Assembly (NCBI GenBank): GCA_036741235.1
Contig: DAINSQ010000004.1
Location: 1 to 64,000 of the forward strand
Length of the DNA stretch: 64,000 nucleotides
Origin: JABWBR01 sp036741235
Lineage (GTDB): Bacteria > Bacteroidota > Bacteroidia > Chitinophagales > Saprospiraceae
Reading direction: 5' to 3'
Under the pieces are notes generated by a model. The model had not been told where the DNA came from, made no database searches, and saw only the letters and a list, made by a program, of their open reading frames with translations. A program made the translations under genes and the position numbers. This document shows positions 8,621 to 17,905 of this stretch, piece after piece; positions within the stretch are counted from its first letter, which is position 1; the number at the start of each line of letters is the position of its first letter.

Positions 8621-9913
8621 CTATTGTCCTTTTATAAACCTCCCCTGCCTAACCTCTTTTTCATTTTGGATAAATACAAAATATAACCCCGGCGACCAAT
8701 TATTAACATCAACGTTAACTGTACTGTCGAGGGCTTGAATACGCTGCCTCCAACGGAAAATACCCCTTGCGTCGGTAATCAATACCTCTCCCACTCCAGA
8801 TAGCTCAGAATCGATATAAAGCATTGTTGAAACCGGATTTGGGTATACCCGGAGCGGGGTGAAATAAGCATTGCTATGCCCCTGCAGGCCCGTTACTACC
8901 GGTTCGGCAGAAGATATGTGCATGCTGTCACAGGAGACAATAAAATAATCTGCTGCAGAAGGGTGTGCCTCCTGCCAGGCAGCGTATATTTCATTGATGG
9001 TTTTCCATTCAAAATCGCCGGCCTCACGATATGGTTCCAGGTTGCGTATCAATGCTGCTACTTTACTTACATAACCGGGGGACATAAAGTGGCGGAAATT
9101 CATCATCACTTTTATACTAAAAAAGGTGTCTTGCGGCCAATTGCGGCTTTTCATTTCTTGAATCAAATTAATCACGCGGTTTGACAGGAGGTCGACCGTG
9201 GTGGTATCCCATAACACAAACCCATCGTTGCAGCCGCCGCCCAGGCACACAAGCGGCTGGCCTGGGTTGTGCATGCCAAACCCCGCAATAGTAGGCGCCG
9301 ACGGTCGCCAAATCCCAAATGCCTCATAGTCGTTGATATGCCCTGGAGAACCGCCTCCCCAAATGATTTGCGGCTGCCAGCTGTAATGCGGGTAAGTATG
9401 CCCTGGCTGCGGCGTCTGCCATTGGGTCCAATCCTGGCTCACTGCCGGAGAATTAAAATTGCGCCAAATAAACCCGCCCATTACCCTGCGTGGATAAGCC
9501 AACCCGCAACTGTCGAGCAAATACGCCAAATCGGCATAATTATAAGGATTATACGCCGGCCCCGGCAACGGTACGAAGTGGTTGTGGGGTTCTACGTCTA
9601 TTTGGGACTGCTCGTCGGCCCATTGCAGGAGGTCCGTTTCATTAACTGCAGCAGCCTCATGGGCCAGATTGGCATTGATGATGTTACTTTCCACCATCAT
9701 TACATATGCGGCATCGAGGGAAACTACCGTATCGCAAAGCGATTTTACTACCCCCCGTATACTGGCATAGTGTGCCGCATTGCCGTAATTCAATCCATGA
9801 TAGACTTGATCATTCGTCTCATTGTGAGAAGCCAGGTACAGATAAACAGGTGTCTGCGCTGAAACTGTCAAGGTCAATAAAATGCCAATGACCAGGCTAG
9901 CGTTTTTTTTCAT
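8621..9913 (-). CDS. Secreted protein of unknown function with T9SS type A sorting domain
   Basis: 430 residues. The N-terminal signal peptide runs from MKKNASLVIG to about TVSAQ. The last 80 or so residues contain YPNPVSTMLYID and end in GRFIKGQ, the pattern of a T9SS type A C-terminal domain, so the protein is probably exported and anchored or released at the cell surface. The central part has SHNETND near the N-terminus, VEPHNHF and the segment NYADLAYLLDSCG. These loosely recall metal-binding polysaccharide deacetylase-like enzymes acting on surface glycans, but I cannot confirm a fold. Monocistronic by position, convergent with mfd. Confidence 0.8.
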   Translation of the reverse strand: MKKNASLVIGILLTLTVSAQTPVYLYLASHNETNDQVYHGLNYGNAAHYASIRGVVKSLCDTVVSLDAAYVMMVESNIINANLAHEAAAVNETDLLQWADEQSQIDVEPHNHFVPLPGPAYNPYNYADLAYLLDSCGLAYPRRVMGGFIWRNFNSPAVSQDWTQWQTPQPGHTYPHYSWQPQIIWGGGSPGHINDYEAFGIWRPSAPTIAGFGMHNPGQPLVCLGGGCNDGFVLWDTTTVDLLSNRVINLIQEMKSRNWPQDTFFSIKVMMNFRHFMSPGYVSKVAALIRNLEPYREAGDFEWKTINEIYAAWQEAHPSAADYFIVSCDSMHISSAEPVVTGLQGHSNAYFTPLRVYPNPVSTMLYIDSELSGVGEVLITDARGIFRWRQRIQALDSTVNVDVNNWSPGLYFVFIQNEKEVRQGRFIKGQ

Positions 9914-9981
9914 ACCATCAGTTTGACCGTATGACTTTTAACCCGTCCTATGGTTTAATCGCAATATTTGACGATTGAGTT

Positions 9982-9993
9982 AAGGTGACAAGG
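9982..9993 (+). repeat. Inverted partner of the downstream 8-bp repeat array
   Basis: AAGGTGACAAGG is the exact reverse complement of CCTTGTCACCTT, which occurs within the array at 10044-10094. The two could pair as a 12-bp stem around a loop of about 70 bases. Confidence 0.7.
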
Positions 9994-10043
9994 TCATCCG
10001 GATTATTCGGTTATTTGAAAGATTCGAACAACCAGATCATCAA

Positions 10044-10094
10044 CACCCTGTCACCCTGTCACCTTGTCACCTTGTCACCTTGTCACCTTGTCAC
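10044..10094 (+). repeat. Tandem 8-bp repeat (TCACCTTG unit), about six copies
   Basis: The units at 10051, 10059, 10067, 10075 and 10083 read TCACCCTG once and then TCACCTTG four times, with partial units at both ends. The array lies in the intergenic gap and its last bases form the stop codon of the minus-strand membrane protein gene. Period and purity suggest slipped-strand expansion. Related sequence occurs at 30301-30341. Confidence 0.9.
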
Positions 10095-11140
10095 TTCTTA
10101 TTACCATCCCCCGTCTCCACCTTAATCGTCACCGGTTGCTGGCCGCCCTGTCCGCCGCTGCGCGTAAGCAACTTAAGCAAATCAAACCAGAACGGAGCGC
10201 CCTGAGAAATAGCGAGCGCCGTAACTGCCCATCCCAATAACTTCAGCAGCCAATCCCATACGCTTACGCCTTTGTAATCCGATTCCTTCCAGCCTAATCC
10301 CAGCGGCGTGGCGGCGCCTTCCAGATCCTCCTGAATAAGCATGTTCAACTGGCCTTTCAGTGAATCGAGGTTGGCTGATATCTCCTCCTGGCTTGCTGAA
10401 TCGGGGTTAACACCCGGAGATTGATACTTGCTGTAGCTGTCGGAAGCCACAAAATCAGTAGCAATTTGAAGTACTTCCTGCCGTGCAGAGGAATTCTGCG
10501 AAAGCGAGCGATAAATCGCAAAGGTATCGGCATCAAAAGCTACCGCTATTAAAAATCCAATAGTGACGATGATATACTGCACATTGCGCTTATACCAGGA
10601 AGAAGTAAGCGACATCATTTCGTCAAAATAAGTAGCGATGGCCTGCTCGGCTTTGTTGATCTCCTGCCGGAAATCATCGGTAATATCGCGGGTATTCAGC
10701 GCCATCTGGGCTTGTAATGTTTCCAGGTGTCCGCGCAGGTCTTTATCTTTTACCCCCGATAAATCAATGCCGCCGTTGCCTCCGCCCGCCGAAGGCGCAT
10801 CGAGCGAACGTTCGCCCGCGCCGGCTTCGCTGGAGGCATTGTTTTCTAACATATCTTTAACTACTGTTACAAACTGCGTGGGACTCAAATAGGCTGGAAG
10901 TTTCCCGCCGAAAAATCCCTTGGTGAGGTATTTTTGGTAAACCTTGCTGTTTTTAAACATGTCAGTGAGTGCCTTCTGCGCCTCTTTGGAGTCCAATTCC
11001 AACATGCTGGCCGCCGATTTCAATAGTAATTTTCCTCTTAGCGAGGTGAAATTGGCGAAAATTTCCTGGACGATAGATGCCAGGATACTCAGCAAGAAAT
11101 ACACAAAAATCAGACCGATAACAATTTCCAATGCTTTCAT
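10091..11140 (-). CDS. Conserved-looking inner-membrane protein, unknown function
   Basis: 349 residues. A strongly hydrophobic segment lies at about residues 5-25 (IGLIFVYFLLSILASIV). After a soluble region of about 160 residues a second membrane segment appears (YIIVTIGFLIAVAF, about 188-205), then a loop with coiled-coil character, and a last hydrophobic stretch near 295-315. The tail is Gly/Gln-rich (SGGQGGQQP). No catalytic motif is visible. The 5' half reads like an anchor plus scaffold. The stop codon overlaps the 8-bp repeat array, so variation in repeat number could alter the exact C-terminus. I do not recognise the family. Confidence 0.8.
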   Translation of the reverse strand: MKALEIVIGLIFVYFLLSILASIVQEIFANFTSLRGKLLLKSAASMLELDSKEAQKALTDMFKNSKVYQKYLTKGFFGGKLPAYLSPTQFVTVVKDMLENNASSEAGAGERSLDAPSAGGGNGGIDLSGVKDKDLRGHLETLQAQMALNTRDITDDFRQEINKAEQAIATYFDEMMSLTSSWYKRNVQYIIVTIGFLIAVAFDADTFAIYRSLSQNSSARQEVLQIATDFVASDSYSKYQSPGVNPDSASQEEISANLDSLKGQLNMLIQEDLEGAATPLGLGWKESDYKGVSVWDWLLKLLGWAVTALAISQGAPFWFDLLKLLTRSGGQGGQQPVTIKVETGDGNKK

Positions 11141-11298
11141 GAATAGTGGGTTTGTTGGATAAGTGACTAAGATAGCGTAAATTTGGATATAATTTACTTA
11201 CCCTGGTGTAAATCATCACATACTATTTTGACGAAAACTTACCTGTAGTCGACTTCCCCCGGAAGTGCGTTTTTTTCATTCATTCAGAATATTCGAAC

Positions 11299-14200
11299 AT
11301 GCGATCTGTGTTATTGATTTGTTGTTTTATTGTTTTAACAACAGGTATTTTCTCCCAAAATTATTGGACCCCCATTGCTGAAAACCAAATACCGCTTAAC
11401 GGCCCCCGCCGGATTACGCCCGATAAATATGCTCCATTGGCGCTCGACACTGCCCTGATGCTGCAAATATTACGCGAGGCGCCCCATGAAAGGCAAGTAT
11501 CCCCTTATGCCAGTCTCGCCATGTTGGAGGTACCCGTTCCAAATGGCGAAATGCAAACCTTCCGTATTGTTCGATACGACATGATGGAACCCGGGTTAGC
11601 CGACCGCTATCCCGGGATTATGACTTTTTTGGGCGTCGGTACGGGGCGAGAACCGCAGTATATACGCCTCGACTGGACGGCCAGGGGCTTTCACGCTACT
11701 TTTACTACGCCACGCGGCAAGGTTTACATTGATCCCTATTGCTTTGACAATGTGCTGCACTATGTGAGTTATTATACGACTGACTATCCCGAACCTGCTA
11801 CCCCTTTTGAGTGCCATTTTTCAAAGGAGAATAATCTTGGAATAAACGAACCTTCCGATGGCGAATTAAAAGCCGGCGATTGCGTCTTCCGGTCTTATCG
11901 GCTGGCCATGGCCACTACGGGCGAATACTCCAATTACCACGGCGCCGACAACCCCTCCGAATCTGCACTCGTCCTGTCGGCAGTAGTAACAGCCGTCAAC
12001 CGGGTCAACGAAGTATACGAACGCGATGCTACCATCAGAATGATCCTGATAGCCAATACCGACGATGTTTTTTATTATAATCCGGCCACTGACCCCTACA
12101 CCAATAGCAGTGGAGGTACCATGCTGGGCGAAAATCAGACCACTCTTGATGCCGTAATCGGCACCGCCAATTACGATATGGGCCATGTGTTCAGCACCGG
12201 CGGCGGCGGCGTGGCCAACCTCAACGCACCCTGCGATCCCAATTTGAAAGCCAGGGGCGTCACAGGTTTGGGCAATCCGATCGGCGATCCGTTTTACATT
12301 GATTATGTAGCCCATGAAATGGGACACCAGTTTGGCGCCAACCACACGCAAAATAACGACTGCAACCGCGTCCCCGCCACAGCCATGGAACCTGGCAGCG
12401 CCTCTACCATCATGGGGTATGCAGGTATTTGCAGCCCCAACGTTCAAAGCAATAGCGACGATTATTTCCACGCCATCAGCTTACAGGAAATCGGCAACTT
12501 CGTAGCCTTTGGCAGCGGCAATTCCTGCGATACCCCGCTGCCGTTTGTCAATAACCCACCCACGGTAGGCGCCGGCAATGACCGCATTATCCCGGTTTCA
12601 ACGCCGTTTATGCTCACCGCTTCGGCCAATGACCCCGACGGACACCCGCTCACTTATTGTTGGGAACAATGGGATAATGAAGCAGGCGACATGCCGCCAC
12701 AAACTACCAACACGCAAGGCCCCATGTTCCGCACTTTTGACCCCAACAGCTCGGCTACCCGCTATTTTCCTCGTTTGCAAGACCTGGTCAATAATGTCTC
12801 CCCCACCTGGGAAGTACTGCCATCGGTGGGCCGCGATATGGAATTCAGAGTCACGGTACGCGATAATAACGGCGCAGCAGGTTGCACGGCAGAAGACAAC
12901 ATGACAGTAACTACGGCAGCAGGTATCGGCCCCTTCCTGGTTACCGCCCCAAATACGGGAAGTACAGTGTGGACAGAAGGGCAATTTGAACAAGTTACCT
13001 GGAATGTAGTCAATACGACGACAGCGCCGGTAAGTTGCAGCCTTGTTGACATATTCCTGTCTTATGACGGCGGCTTTACCTACCCTGCCCAATTAGCCAA
13101 TAACCTGCCTAATAACGGCGTCGCTTCGGTATTGGTACCAGCAGGAACTACCACAACAGCGAGGGTGATGGTCAAAGCCGAAGGCAATATCTTTTTTGAT
13201 ATTTCAAATGCCAATTTTACTATCGTTGCAGGCGCCGCCGACTTCTCCGTCGGCGCAACCCCGGTCAGTATTACAGCCTGCCCGCCCAATGACGCAGTGT
13301 ATACCATTAATACAGGATCTTTTGGCGGCTTTTCAGGAAATGTGACTTTGTCGCTTACTGGCGCGCCGATGGGAACAACGCATACTTTCAGCGTCAACCC
13401 CGTCATTGCCGGCAATTCGAGCACTCTGACCATTGGCAATCTGGCAGCCCTGGCGCCCGGCGCTTACAACATGGAAGTATGGGGTTCCGGCAGCACGGGA
13501 CTTAGATCCATTGCTATCGAGCTAAATGTATCAGAATACCCTGGTATACCCTCCGGCATTACCCCTGCTAACGGAGCTACAGACCATACCATCGTACCTG
13601 TTTTTACATGGTCTACTTCATCAAATACAATCCAATACTCGGTTGAGCTTTCTTCCAGCCCTGTATTTTCCACTATTTCTGCAAGCACAACCACTGCCGG
13701 CACGACCTGGTCGCCGGAACTTGAACTGCAACCGCTGACTACCTATTATTGGAGGGTGCGAGGTATGAACACCTGCGGCAATGGCAACTGGTCGGCGGTT
13801 TCGTCATTTACTACCGTTCCCTGTTTTACTTATACTAGCGCCAACGTGCCGGTAACTATTCCATCTTCAGGTTCGCCAACAGTGACCTCCACCCTGAATA
13901 TCACCGACGCAGGCATTGCGACCGACCTCAACGTCGTCAACCTTAGCGGCACGCATACCTGGATAAACGACCTGGCCATCGACCTCATCGGCCCCGACAA
14001 TACCACAGTCACCCTGTTTGCCCAAATTTGCGACGACGAGGACAATTTCAACATCAACTTCAGCGATCAGGCGGCATCTTCCAACTATCCCTGCCCGCCC
14101 ACCGACGGCGGCGCCTACCGCCCTCAAAATCCGCTAAGTCCATTCAACAATAAGTCGATTACAGGTATATGGACCCTGCGAGTCCGCGATTTATTCAACC

Positions 14201-14805
14201 AGGACGGCGGCCAGCTACAGAGTTGGGGCATCAGGGTATGCCCCTCGGGTTCTTCATTGTTACCCGTTGAATGGCTGTCTTTTTACGTGCTGGCACTTGA
14301 AGATCATGGGAGTATCCGGCTCAATTGGGCTACTGCAGCCGAGTTTAACAATGCCGGTTTTCAGATAGAGCGAAAAACAGATAATGAATCTGAATTTGCG
14401 ACTATTGCGTGGATAGACAGCAAAGGCAACGAAGGAGTGTCTCAGCACTACGAATGGACTGACCTGTCCGCACAGCGCGGATTGCGTTACTACTACCGAT
14501 TGCGACAACTCGACTACGACGGCAAAGAAAGTTATTCGCCAGTACGCACTGCCGAATTGACATCCAGTGACGACGAATGCCGGCTCACCTGGCTGCCGGC
14601 CCAAAACATGTTATTACTGGGCTGCCCTGAAAGAACTACATCCCCGGCCACTTGCATCATATATAATATGCAAGGGCAACAGTTGTCTTCAATAAATATT
14701 GGCACTGATACGCACTCATTAAATCTGGATGAATTGCCCTCCGGCGTTTATCTGGCGGTAATAATAACAGGCGCCCATCGGGCATCAATGCGAATCGCTA
14801 AATAA
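11299..14805 (+). CDS. Secreted reprolysin-like zinc metalloprotease with P-domain and T9SS tail
   Basis: 1168 residues with signal peptide MRSVLLICCFIVLTTGIFSQ. The catalytic zinc motif HEMGHQFGANH starts at about residue 339, a metzincin HExxHxxGxxH, and SIMGYAG-like sequence (TIMGYAG) about 35 residues later may supply the Met-turn. After the protease come Ig-like or fibronectin III modules (about 420-830). A proprotein-convertase P-domain-like module follows (about 840-985, with HTWINDLAIDLIGP and GIWTLRVRD). A T9SS type A tail follows, starting near LPVEWLSF and ending in MRIAK. Such enzymes are extracellular and digest proteins; the substrate is unknown. It stands alone between a divergent membrane protein gene and the antiporter gene. 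Confidence 0.93.
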   Translation: MRSVLLICCFIVLTTGIFSQNYWTPIAENQIPLNGPRRITPDKYAPLALDTALMLQILREAPHERQVSPYASLAMLEVPVPNGEMQTFRIVRYDMMEPGLADRYPGIMTFLGVGTGREPQYIRLDWTARGFHATFTTPRGKVYIDPYCFDNVLHYVSYYTTDYPEPATPFECHFSKENNLGINEPSDGELKAGDCVFRSYRLAMATTGEYSNYHGADNPSESALVLSAVVTAVNRVNEVYERDATIRMILIANTDDVFYYNPATDPYTNSSGGTMLGENQTTLDAVIGTANYDMGHVFSTGGGGVANLNAPCDPNLKARGVTGLGNPIGDPFYIDYVAHEMGHQFGANHTQNNDCNRVPATAMEPGSASTIMGYAGICSPNVQSNSDDYFHAISLQEIGNFVAFGSGNSCDTPLPFVNNPPTVGAGNDRIIPVSTPFMLTASANDPDGHPLTYCWEQWDNEAGDMPPQTTNTQGPMFRTFDPNSSATRYFPRLQDLVNNVSPTWEVLPSVGRDMEFRVTVRDNNGAAGCTAEDNMTVTTAAGIGPFLVTAPNTGSTVWTEGQFEQVTWNVVNTTTAPVSCSLVDIFLSYDGGFTYPAQLANNLPNNGVASVLVPAGTTTTARVMVKAEGNIFFDISNANFTIVAGAADFSVGATPVSITACPPNDAVYTINTGSFGGFSGNVTLSLTGAPMGTTHTFSVNPVIAGNSSTLTIGNLAALAPGAYNMEVWGSGSTGLRSIAIELNVSEYPGIPSGITPANGATDHTIVPVFTWSTSSNTIQYSVELSSSPVFSTISASTTTAGTTWSPELELQPLTTYYWRVRGMNTCGNGNWSAVSSFTTVPCFTYTSANVPVTIPSSGSPTVTSTLNITDAGIATDLNVVNLSGTHTWINDLAIDLIGPDNTTVTLFAQICDDEDNFNINFSDQAASSNYPCPPTDGGAYRPQNPLSPFNNKSITGIWTLRVRDLFNQDGGQLQSWGIRVCPSGSSLLPVEWLSFYVLALEDHGSIRLNWATAAEFNNAGFQIERKTDNESEFATIAWIDSKGNEGVSQHYEWTDLSAQRGLRYYYRLRQLDYDGKESYSPVRTAELTSSDDECRLTWLPAQNMLLLGCPERTTSPATCIIYNMQGQQLSSINIGTDTHSLNLDELPSGVYLAVIITGAHRASMRIAK

Positions 14806-14885
14806 ATATTGTATTTTTCACCAGGCCTTAACCGGTGATTTATTATCATTGTAAATCGCGATGACTGTTATAATAAGAACAAGCC

Positions 14886-16127
14886 ATGGAGATTTTTACC
14901 ATCATTGCCATTTTGACCGTTCTTTCAGCCTCATTTGCATACATCAACACCCGGTTTTTGAAACTGCCTTTTACCATAGGGTTGATGACTATTGCTATAT
15001 CCTTTACCCTTATCATTCTGCTTTTAGGCTGGGTCAATCACGAGATACTGGAAGATTCAAAGGCGCTTATCCAGGCAATAGACTTTAAGACCGTCCTTCT
15101 GGATGTAATGCTCAGTTTTTTATTATTTGCCGGAGCGCTTCACACCAAATTGGAATACCTGAAAAAAAATCGATGGCCCATCGCACTCTTTGCAACATTG
15201 GGAATGGTGGTATCGGCTTTCATTGTGGGAATACTGATGTACTTCCTCATGCTCGCATTTAATTATCCGGTGGAATTTATTTACTGCCTGCTTTTCGGCG
15301 CGCTTATATCGCCTACTGATCCCATCGCTGTTTTAGGAATATTAACAAAAGCTAACGCACCCAAGCAACTGGAAACAAAAATCGTCGGCGAATCGCTGTT
15401 TAATGACGGCATAGGCGTGGTGCTGTTTTTGGTCATATTTGGCATGGCCAAAGAAGGCGTTGAAGCCATCACCTTTTCTCATGTTGCGACTTTACTACTC
15501 GAAGAAGTGGGAGGCGGCATTGTACTAGGTTTATTGGCAGGCTGGCTGGGTTTTCGCCTCATGAAAACAATCAACCACTATGAGACGGAAGTCATGATTA
15601 CCCTTGCCCTGGTAATGGGCGTATACGAATTGGCCAGCTATCTGCATTTTTCAGGGCCTTTAGCGGTTGTTGTGGCGGGTCTGTTCATCGGCAATGCATC
15701 TCCTGTCGTCGCCTGGTCAGAAACCACTCAAACCTATGTTGACAAATTCTGGGAACTGATAGATGTTTTTTTAAATGCCATCCTGTTCGTGCTGATCGGA
15801 TTTGAACTGCTAATTATTACTTTCAATACGACCTACGTAACACTGGGCTTGCTCGCCATTCCCGCTACGCTATTAGCTCGTTATCTCGCTCTGGTTGGCC
15901 CTATTGCTATCTTCCGCAAAAAACTGGGTTTTGTACCCGGCACAGGGCTTCTCATGACCTGGGGTGGGATCAGAGGCGGTATTTCAATTGCTTTAGCGCT
16001 TTCTCTTGAACAGCAAATGGGGAGGGATTTATTTCTAACCGTAACTTACATTATTGTGATTTTCTCTATTCTCGGCCAGGGTTTGACTATCGGGCCCTTG
16101 GTAAAGAGAATAGTAAAACGAGCATAG
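14886..16127 (+). CDS. CPA1-family Na+(K+)/H+ antiporter (NhaP-like)
   Basis: 413 residues, nearly all membrane-embedded, with about 12 hydrophobic segments. The ion-binding signature is ISPTDPIAVLGI (about residues 138-149), and GESLFNDGIGVVLF (about 164-177) is the second conserved CPA1 motif. The usual FxxLTWGGxRG-like motif appears as LMTWGGIRGGISIAL near 355-370. No long cytoplasmic C-terminal regulatory domain is present. The protein exchanges monovalent cations for protons at the inner membrane for pH and sodium homeostasis. It ends 1 base before the convergent SDR gene. Confidence 0.95.
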   Translation: MEIFTIIAILTVLSASFAYINTRFLKLPFTIGLMTIAISFTLIILLLGWVNHEILEDSKALIQAIDFKTVLLDVMLSFLLFAGALHTKLEYLKKNRWPIALFATLGMVVSAFIVGILMYFLMLAFNYPVEFIYCLLFGALISPTDPIAVLGILTKANAPKQLETKIVGESLFNDGIGVVLFLVIFGMAKEGVEAITFSHVATLLLEEVGGGIVLGLLAGWLGFRLMKTINHYETEVMITLALVMGVYELASYLHFSGPLAVVVAGLFIGNASPVVAWSETTQTYVDKFWELIDVFLNAILFVLIGFELLIITFNTTYVTLGLLAIPATLLARYLALVGPIAIFRKKLGFVPGTGLLMTWGGIRGGISIALALSLEQQMGRDLFLTVTYIIVIFSILGQGLTIGPLVKRIVKRA

Positions 16128-16128
16128 T

Positions 16129-16755
16129 TTAATACGCAATCGCCACGCGCCGGCGCAGGTATAAGTCTTCCTCCGCACACTCAAGCATCAAATCGGCCAC
16201 ATCGGCAAAGCGAATAGCGGTTGCATTGGGGAGCGCCTTTTCTGCCTGGTGGCGATATTGCCCTGTGCGTTCTCCCGCCTGCATCATCGGCGGGCAGATA
16301 AACGTCCAATCCAGCCCGCTGTTTGTCAATAACTCATAGGAAAGATAATGCGCGGCTGAAATTTCTTTGAGAAAATCGGGAAAATCCGGCATATCGCGTA
16401 CCAGGTGCGTATCGTCGGCTTCCAGGATACCGGCGCCGCCAATACCCAGCAATCGCTTGACGCCCGATTGCTTGGCCGCCTCAATAAGGCGTTGCATACC
16501 CTGATACAATACGTTGAGCCCCCCGCTGCGAGGGCCTATGGCCGACAAAACTGCGTCGTGACCGGCCATGGCGGCATCAAGATTATCGCTCAACATGATA
16601 TCCCCCTGAATCAATTGAAATTCAGGATTCATAATATCCATTTCCTTGCGCGAATAAGCCGTCACCTTATGGCCGGCTTCAAGTGCAAACTGAACCAGAT
16701 AGCTCCCCGTGTGTCCACTTGCCCCTACAATAAATAGTTTTTTTGAAATGCTCAT
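16129..16755 (-). CDS. NAD(P)-binding oxidoreductase, atypical SDR/NmrA-like
   Basis: About 208 residues from the ATG at 16753-16755; an open frame continues upstream but the Rossmann motif fits this start. The N-terminus KLFIVGASGHTGSYLVQFAL is the GxxGxxG-like nucleotide-binding loop of NAD(P)-binding proteins. The following IQGDIMLSDNLDAAMAGHDAVLSAIG is characteristic of the NmrA/SDR-a5 group. There is no YxxxK catalytic pair in the standard place, as is usual for this group. Substrate unknown; a redox-sensing or isomerase role cannot be excluded. Confidence 0.88.
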   Translation of the reverse strand: MSISKKLFIVGASGHTGSYLVQFALEAGHKVTAYSRKEMDIMNPEFQLIQGDIMLSDNLDAAMAGHDAVLSAIGPRSGGLNVLYQGMQRLIEAAKQSGVKRLLGIGGAGILEADDTHLVRDMPDFPDFLKEISAAHYLSYELLTNSGLDWTFICPPMMQAGERTGQYRHQAEKALPNATAIRFADVADLMLECAEEDLYLRRRVAIAY

Positions 16756-16844
16756 GTGTCTGGCGACTTTATGCAAATATAAGGATTTATGAGGGGGAAT
16801 CTCAAGTTGACCGGTATTGAACCGCATAAAGCCGAAATTATTTT

Positions 16845-16852
16845 TACCTTTA
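16845..16852 (+). promoter_or_regulatory. Bacteroidota -7 element upstream of prs
   Basis: TACCTTTA, one mismatch to TAnnTTTG, 52 bases before the prs start. A TTG triplet lies about 25 bases upstream. Confidence 0.45.
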
Positions 16853-16904
16853 CGCGACAATTCTTCAATGCGGTTTTATCAAATCCATCTGATTATTCTC
16901 TTGT

Positions 16905-17849
16905 ATGGCAACTCCAAAATTAGAGGTTAAGCTCTTTTCTGGTATCGCATCGCGTTATCTGGCAGAGGCAATTGCAAAAGACTATGGCCAAAACCTGGGT
17001 GATATCGTTGTAAATCGCTTCAGCGACGGCGAAATGCAACCCGTGATCAATGAATCGGTCAGGGGAGCCTATTTGTTTTTTATTCAATCAACTTTTCCGC
17101 CTACCGACAACCTGATGGAAATGCTACTGATGATTGATGCCGCCAAACGCGCTTCGGCAGGCTATATCACGGCAGTAATCCCCTACTTCGGATATGCCCG
17201 GCAGGATCGCAAAGACAAACCCAGGGTACCCATCTCCGCCAAACTTATCGCCAACCTGCTGCAGGCTGCCGGCGTTAACCGTATTATGACCATGGACCTG
17301 CACGCCGATCAAATCCAGGGCTTTTTCGATATCCCGGTTGACCACCTCAAAAGCGAGGCCATCTATATCCCTTACTTGAAAGAACAGGATCTCTCCAATG
17401 TTATTTTTGCCTCTCCTGATGTCGGCGGCGTCAAACGCGCGCGTACCTATGCCAAATACTTCGCCAAAGACCTGGTTATCTGTGACAAGTACCGCAAAAA
17501 GGCTAACGAAGTATCCGAAATGACCGTCATAGGCGATGTAAAAGGCGCCGATGTAATCCTTGTTGACGACTTGGTGGATACCGCAGGCACCCTCTGCAGG
17601 GCCGCGCAAATTATTATGGAAAAAGGCGCCAACAGCGTACGCGCCCTATGCACCCACCCCATCCTGTCGGGAAAAGCATATGAGAATATTGATTCTTCCA
17701 TGTTGCATGAACTGATTGTGTGCGATACAATACCGCTGCGCCAACAATCTCCAAAAATTAATGTGCTGTCTACTTCCAAGTTGTTTGCACGCGCCATTCG
17801 AAATATGCACGAACACCGTTCAATTTCTGCACTGTTTGTTGATGGATAA
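16905..17849 (+). CDS. prs: Ribose-phosphate pyrophosphokinase
   Basis: 314 residues, normal for class I PRPP synthetase. It makes phosphoribosyl pyrophosphate from ribose 5-phosphate and ATP, feeding purine, pyrimidine, His and Trp synthesis. The FSDGEMQP motif (about residues 40-47), the flexible-loop sequence YARQDRKDKPRVPIS (about 99-113), MDLHADQIQGFF, and the PRPP-binding loop VDDLVDTAGTL (about 219-229) are all present. It is co-directional with rplY 56 bases downstream, which has its own strong -7 element. Confidence 0.97.
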   Translation: MATPKLEVKLFSGIASRYLAEAIAKDYGQNLGDIVVNRFSDGEMQPVINESVRGAYLFFIQSTFPPTDNLMEMLLMIDAAKRASAGYITAVIPYFGYARQDRKDKPRVPISAKLIANLLQAAGVNRIMTMDLHADQIQGFFDIPVDHLKSEAIYIPYLKEQDLSNVIFASPDVGGVKRARTYAKYFAKDLVICDKYRKKANEVSEMTVIGDVKGADVILVDDLVDTAGTLCRAAQIIMEKGANSVRALCTHPILSGKAYENIDSSMLHELIVCDTIPLRQQSPKINVLSTSKLFARAIRNMHEHRSISALFVDG

Positions 17850-17861
17850 TCAAAAAAACGC

Positions 17862-17869
17862 TATCTTTG
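17862..17869 (+). promoter_or_regulatory. Bacteroidota promoter upstream of rplY
   Basis: TATCTTTG matches TAnnTTTG exactly. TTG at 17839-17841, 20 bases upstream, gives the expected -33 spacing. It is 37 bases before the rplY start, immediately after the prs stop. Confidence 0.65.
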
Positions 17870-17905
17870 CGCGCATTTTTTTAACTAAATAAAATTTCGC
17901 TTACC

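Noticed and set aside
10044..10094. Possible CRISPR array
   Set aside because: Units are 8 bp and directly adjacent with no spacers, so it is a simple tandem repeat.
11866..12471. 201-codon antisense frame inside the metalloprotease gene
   Set aside because: The plus-strand frame carries the zinc site; the antisense product has no recognisable domain.
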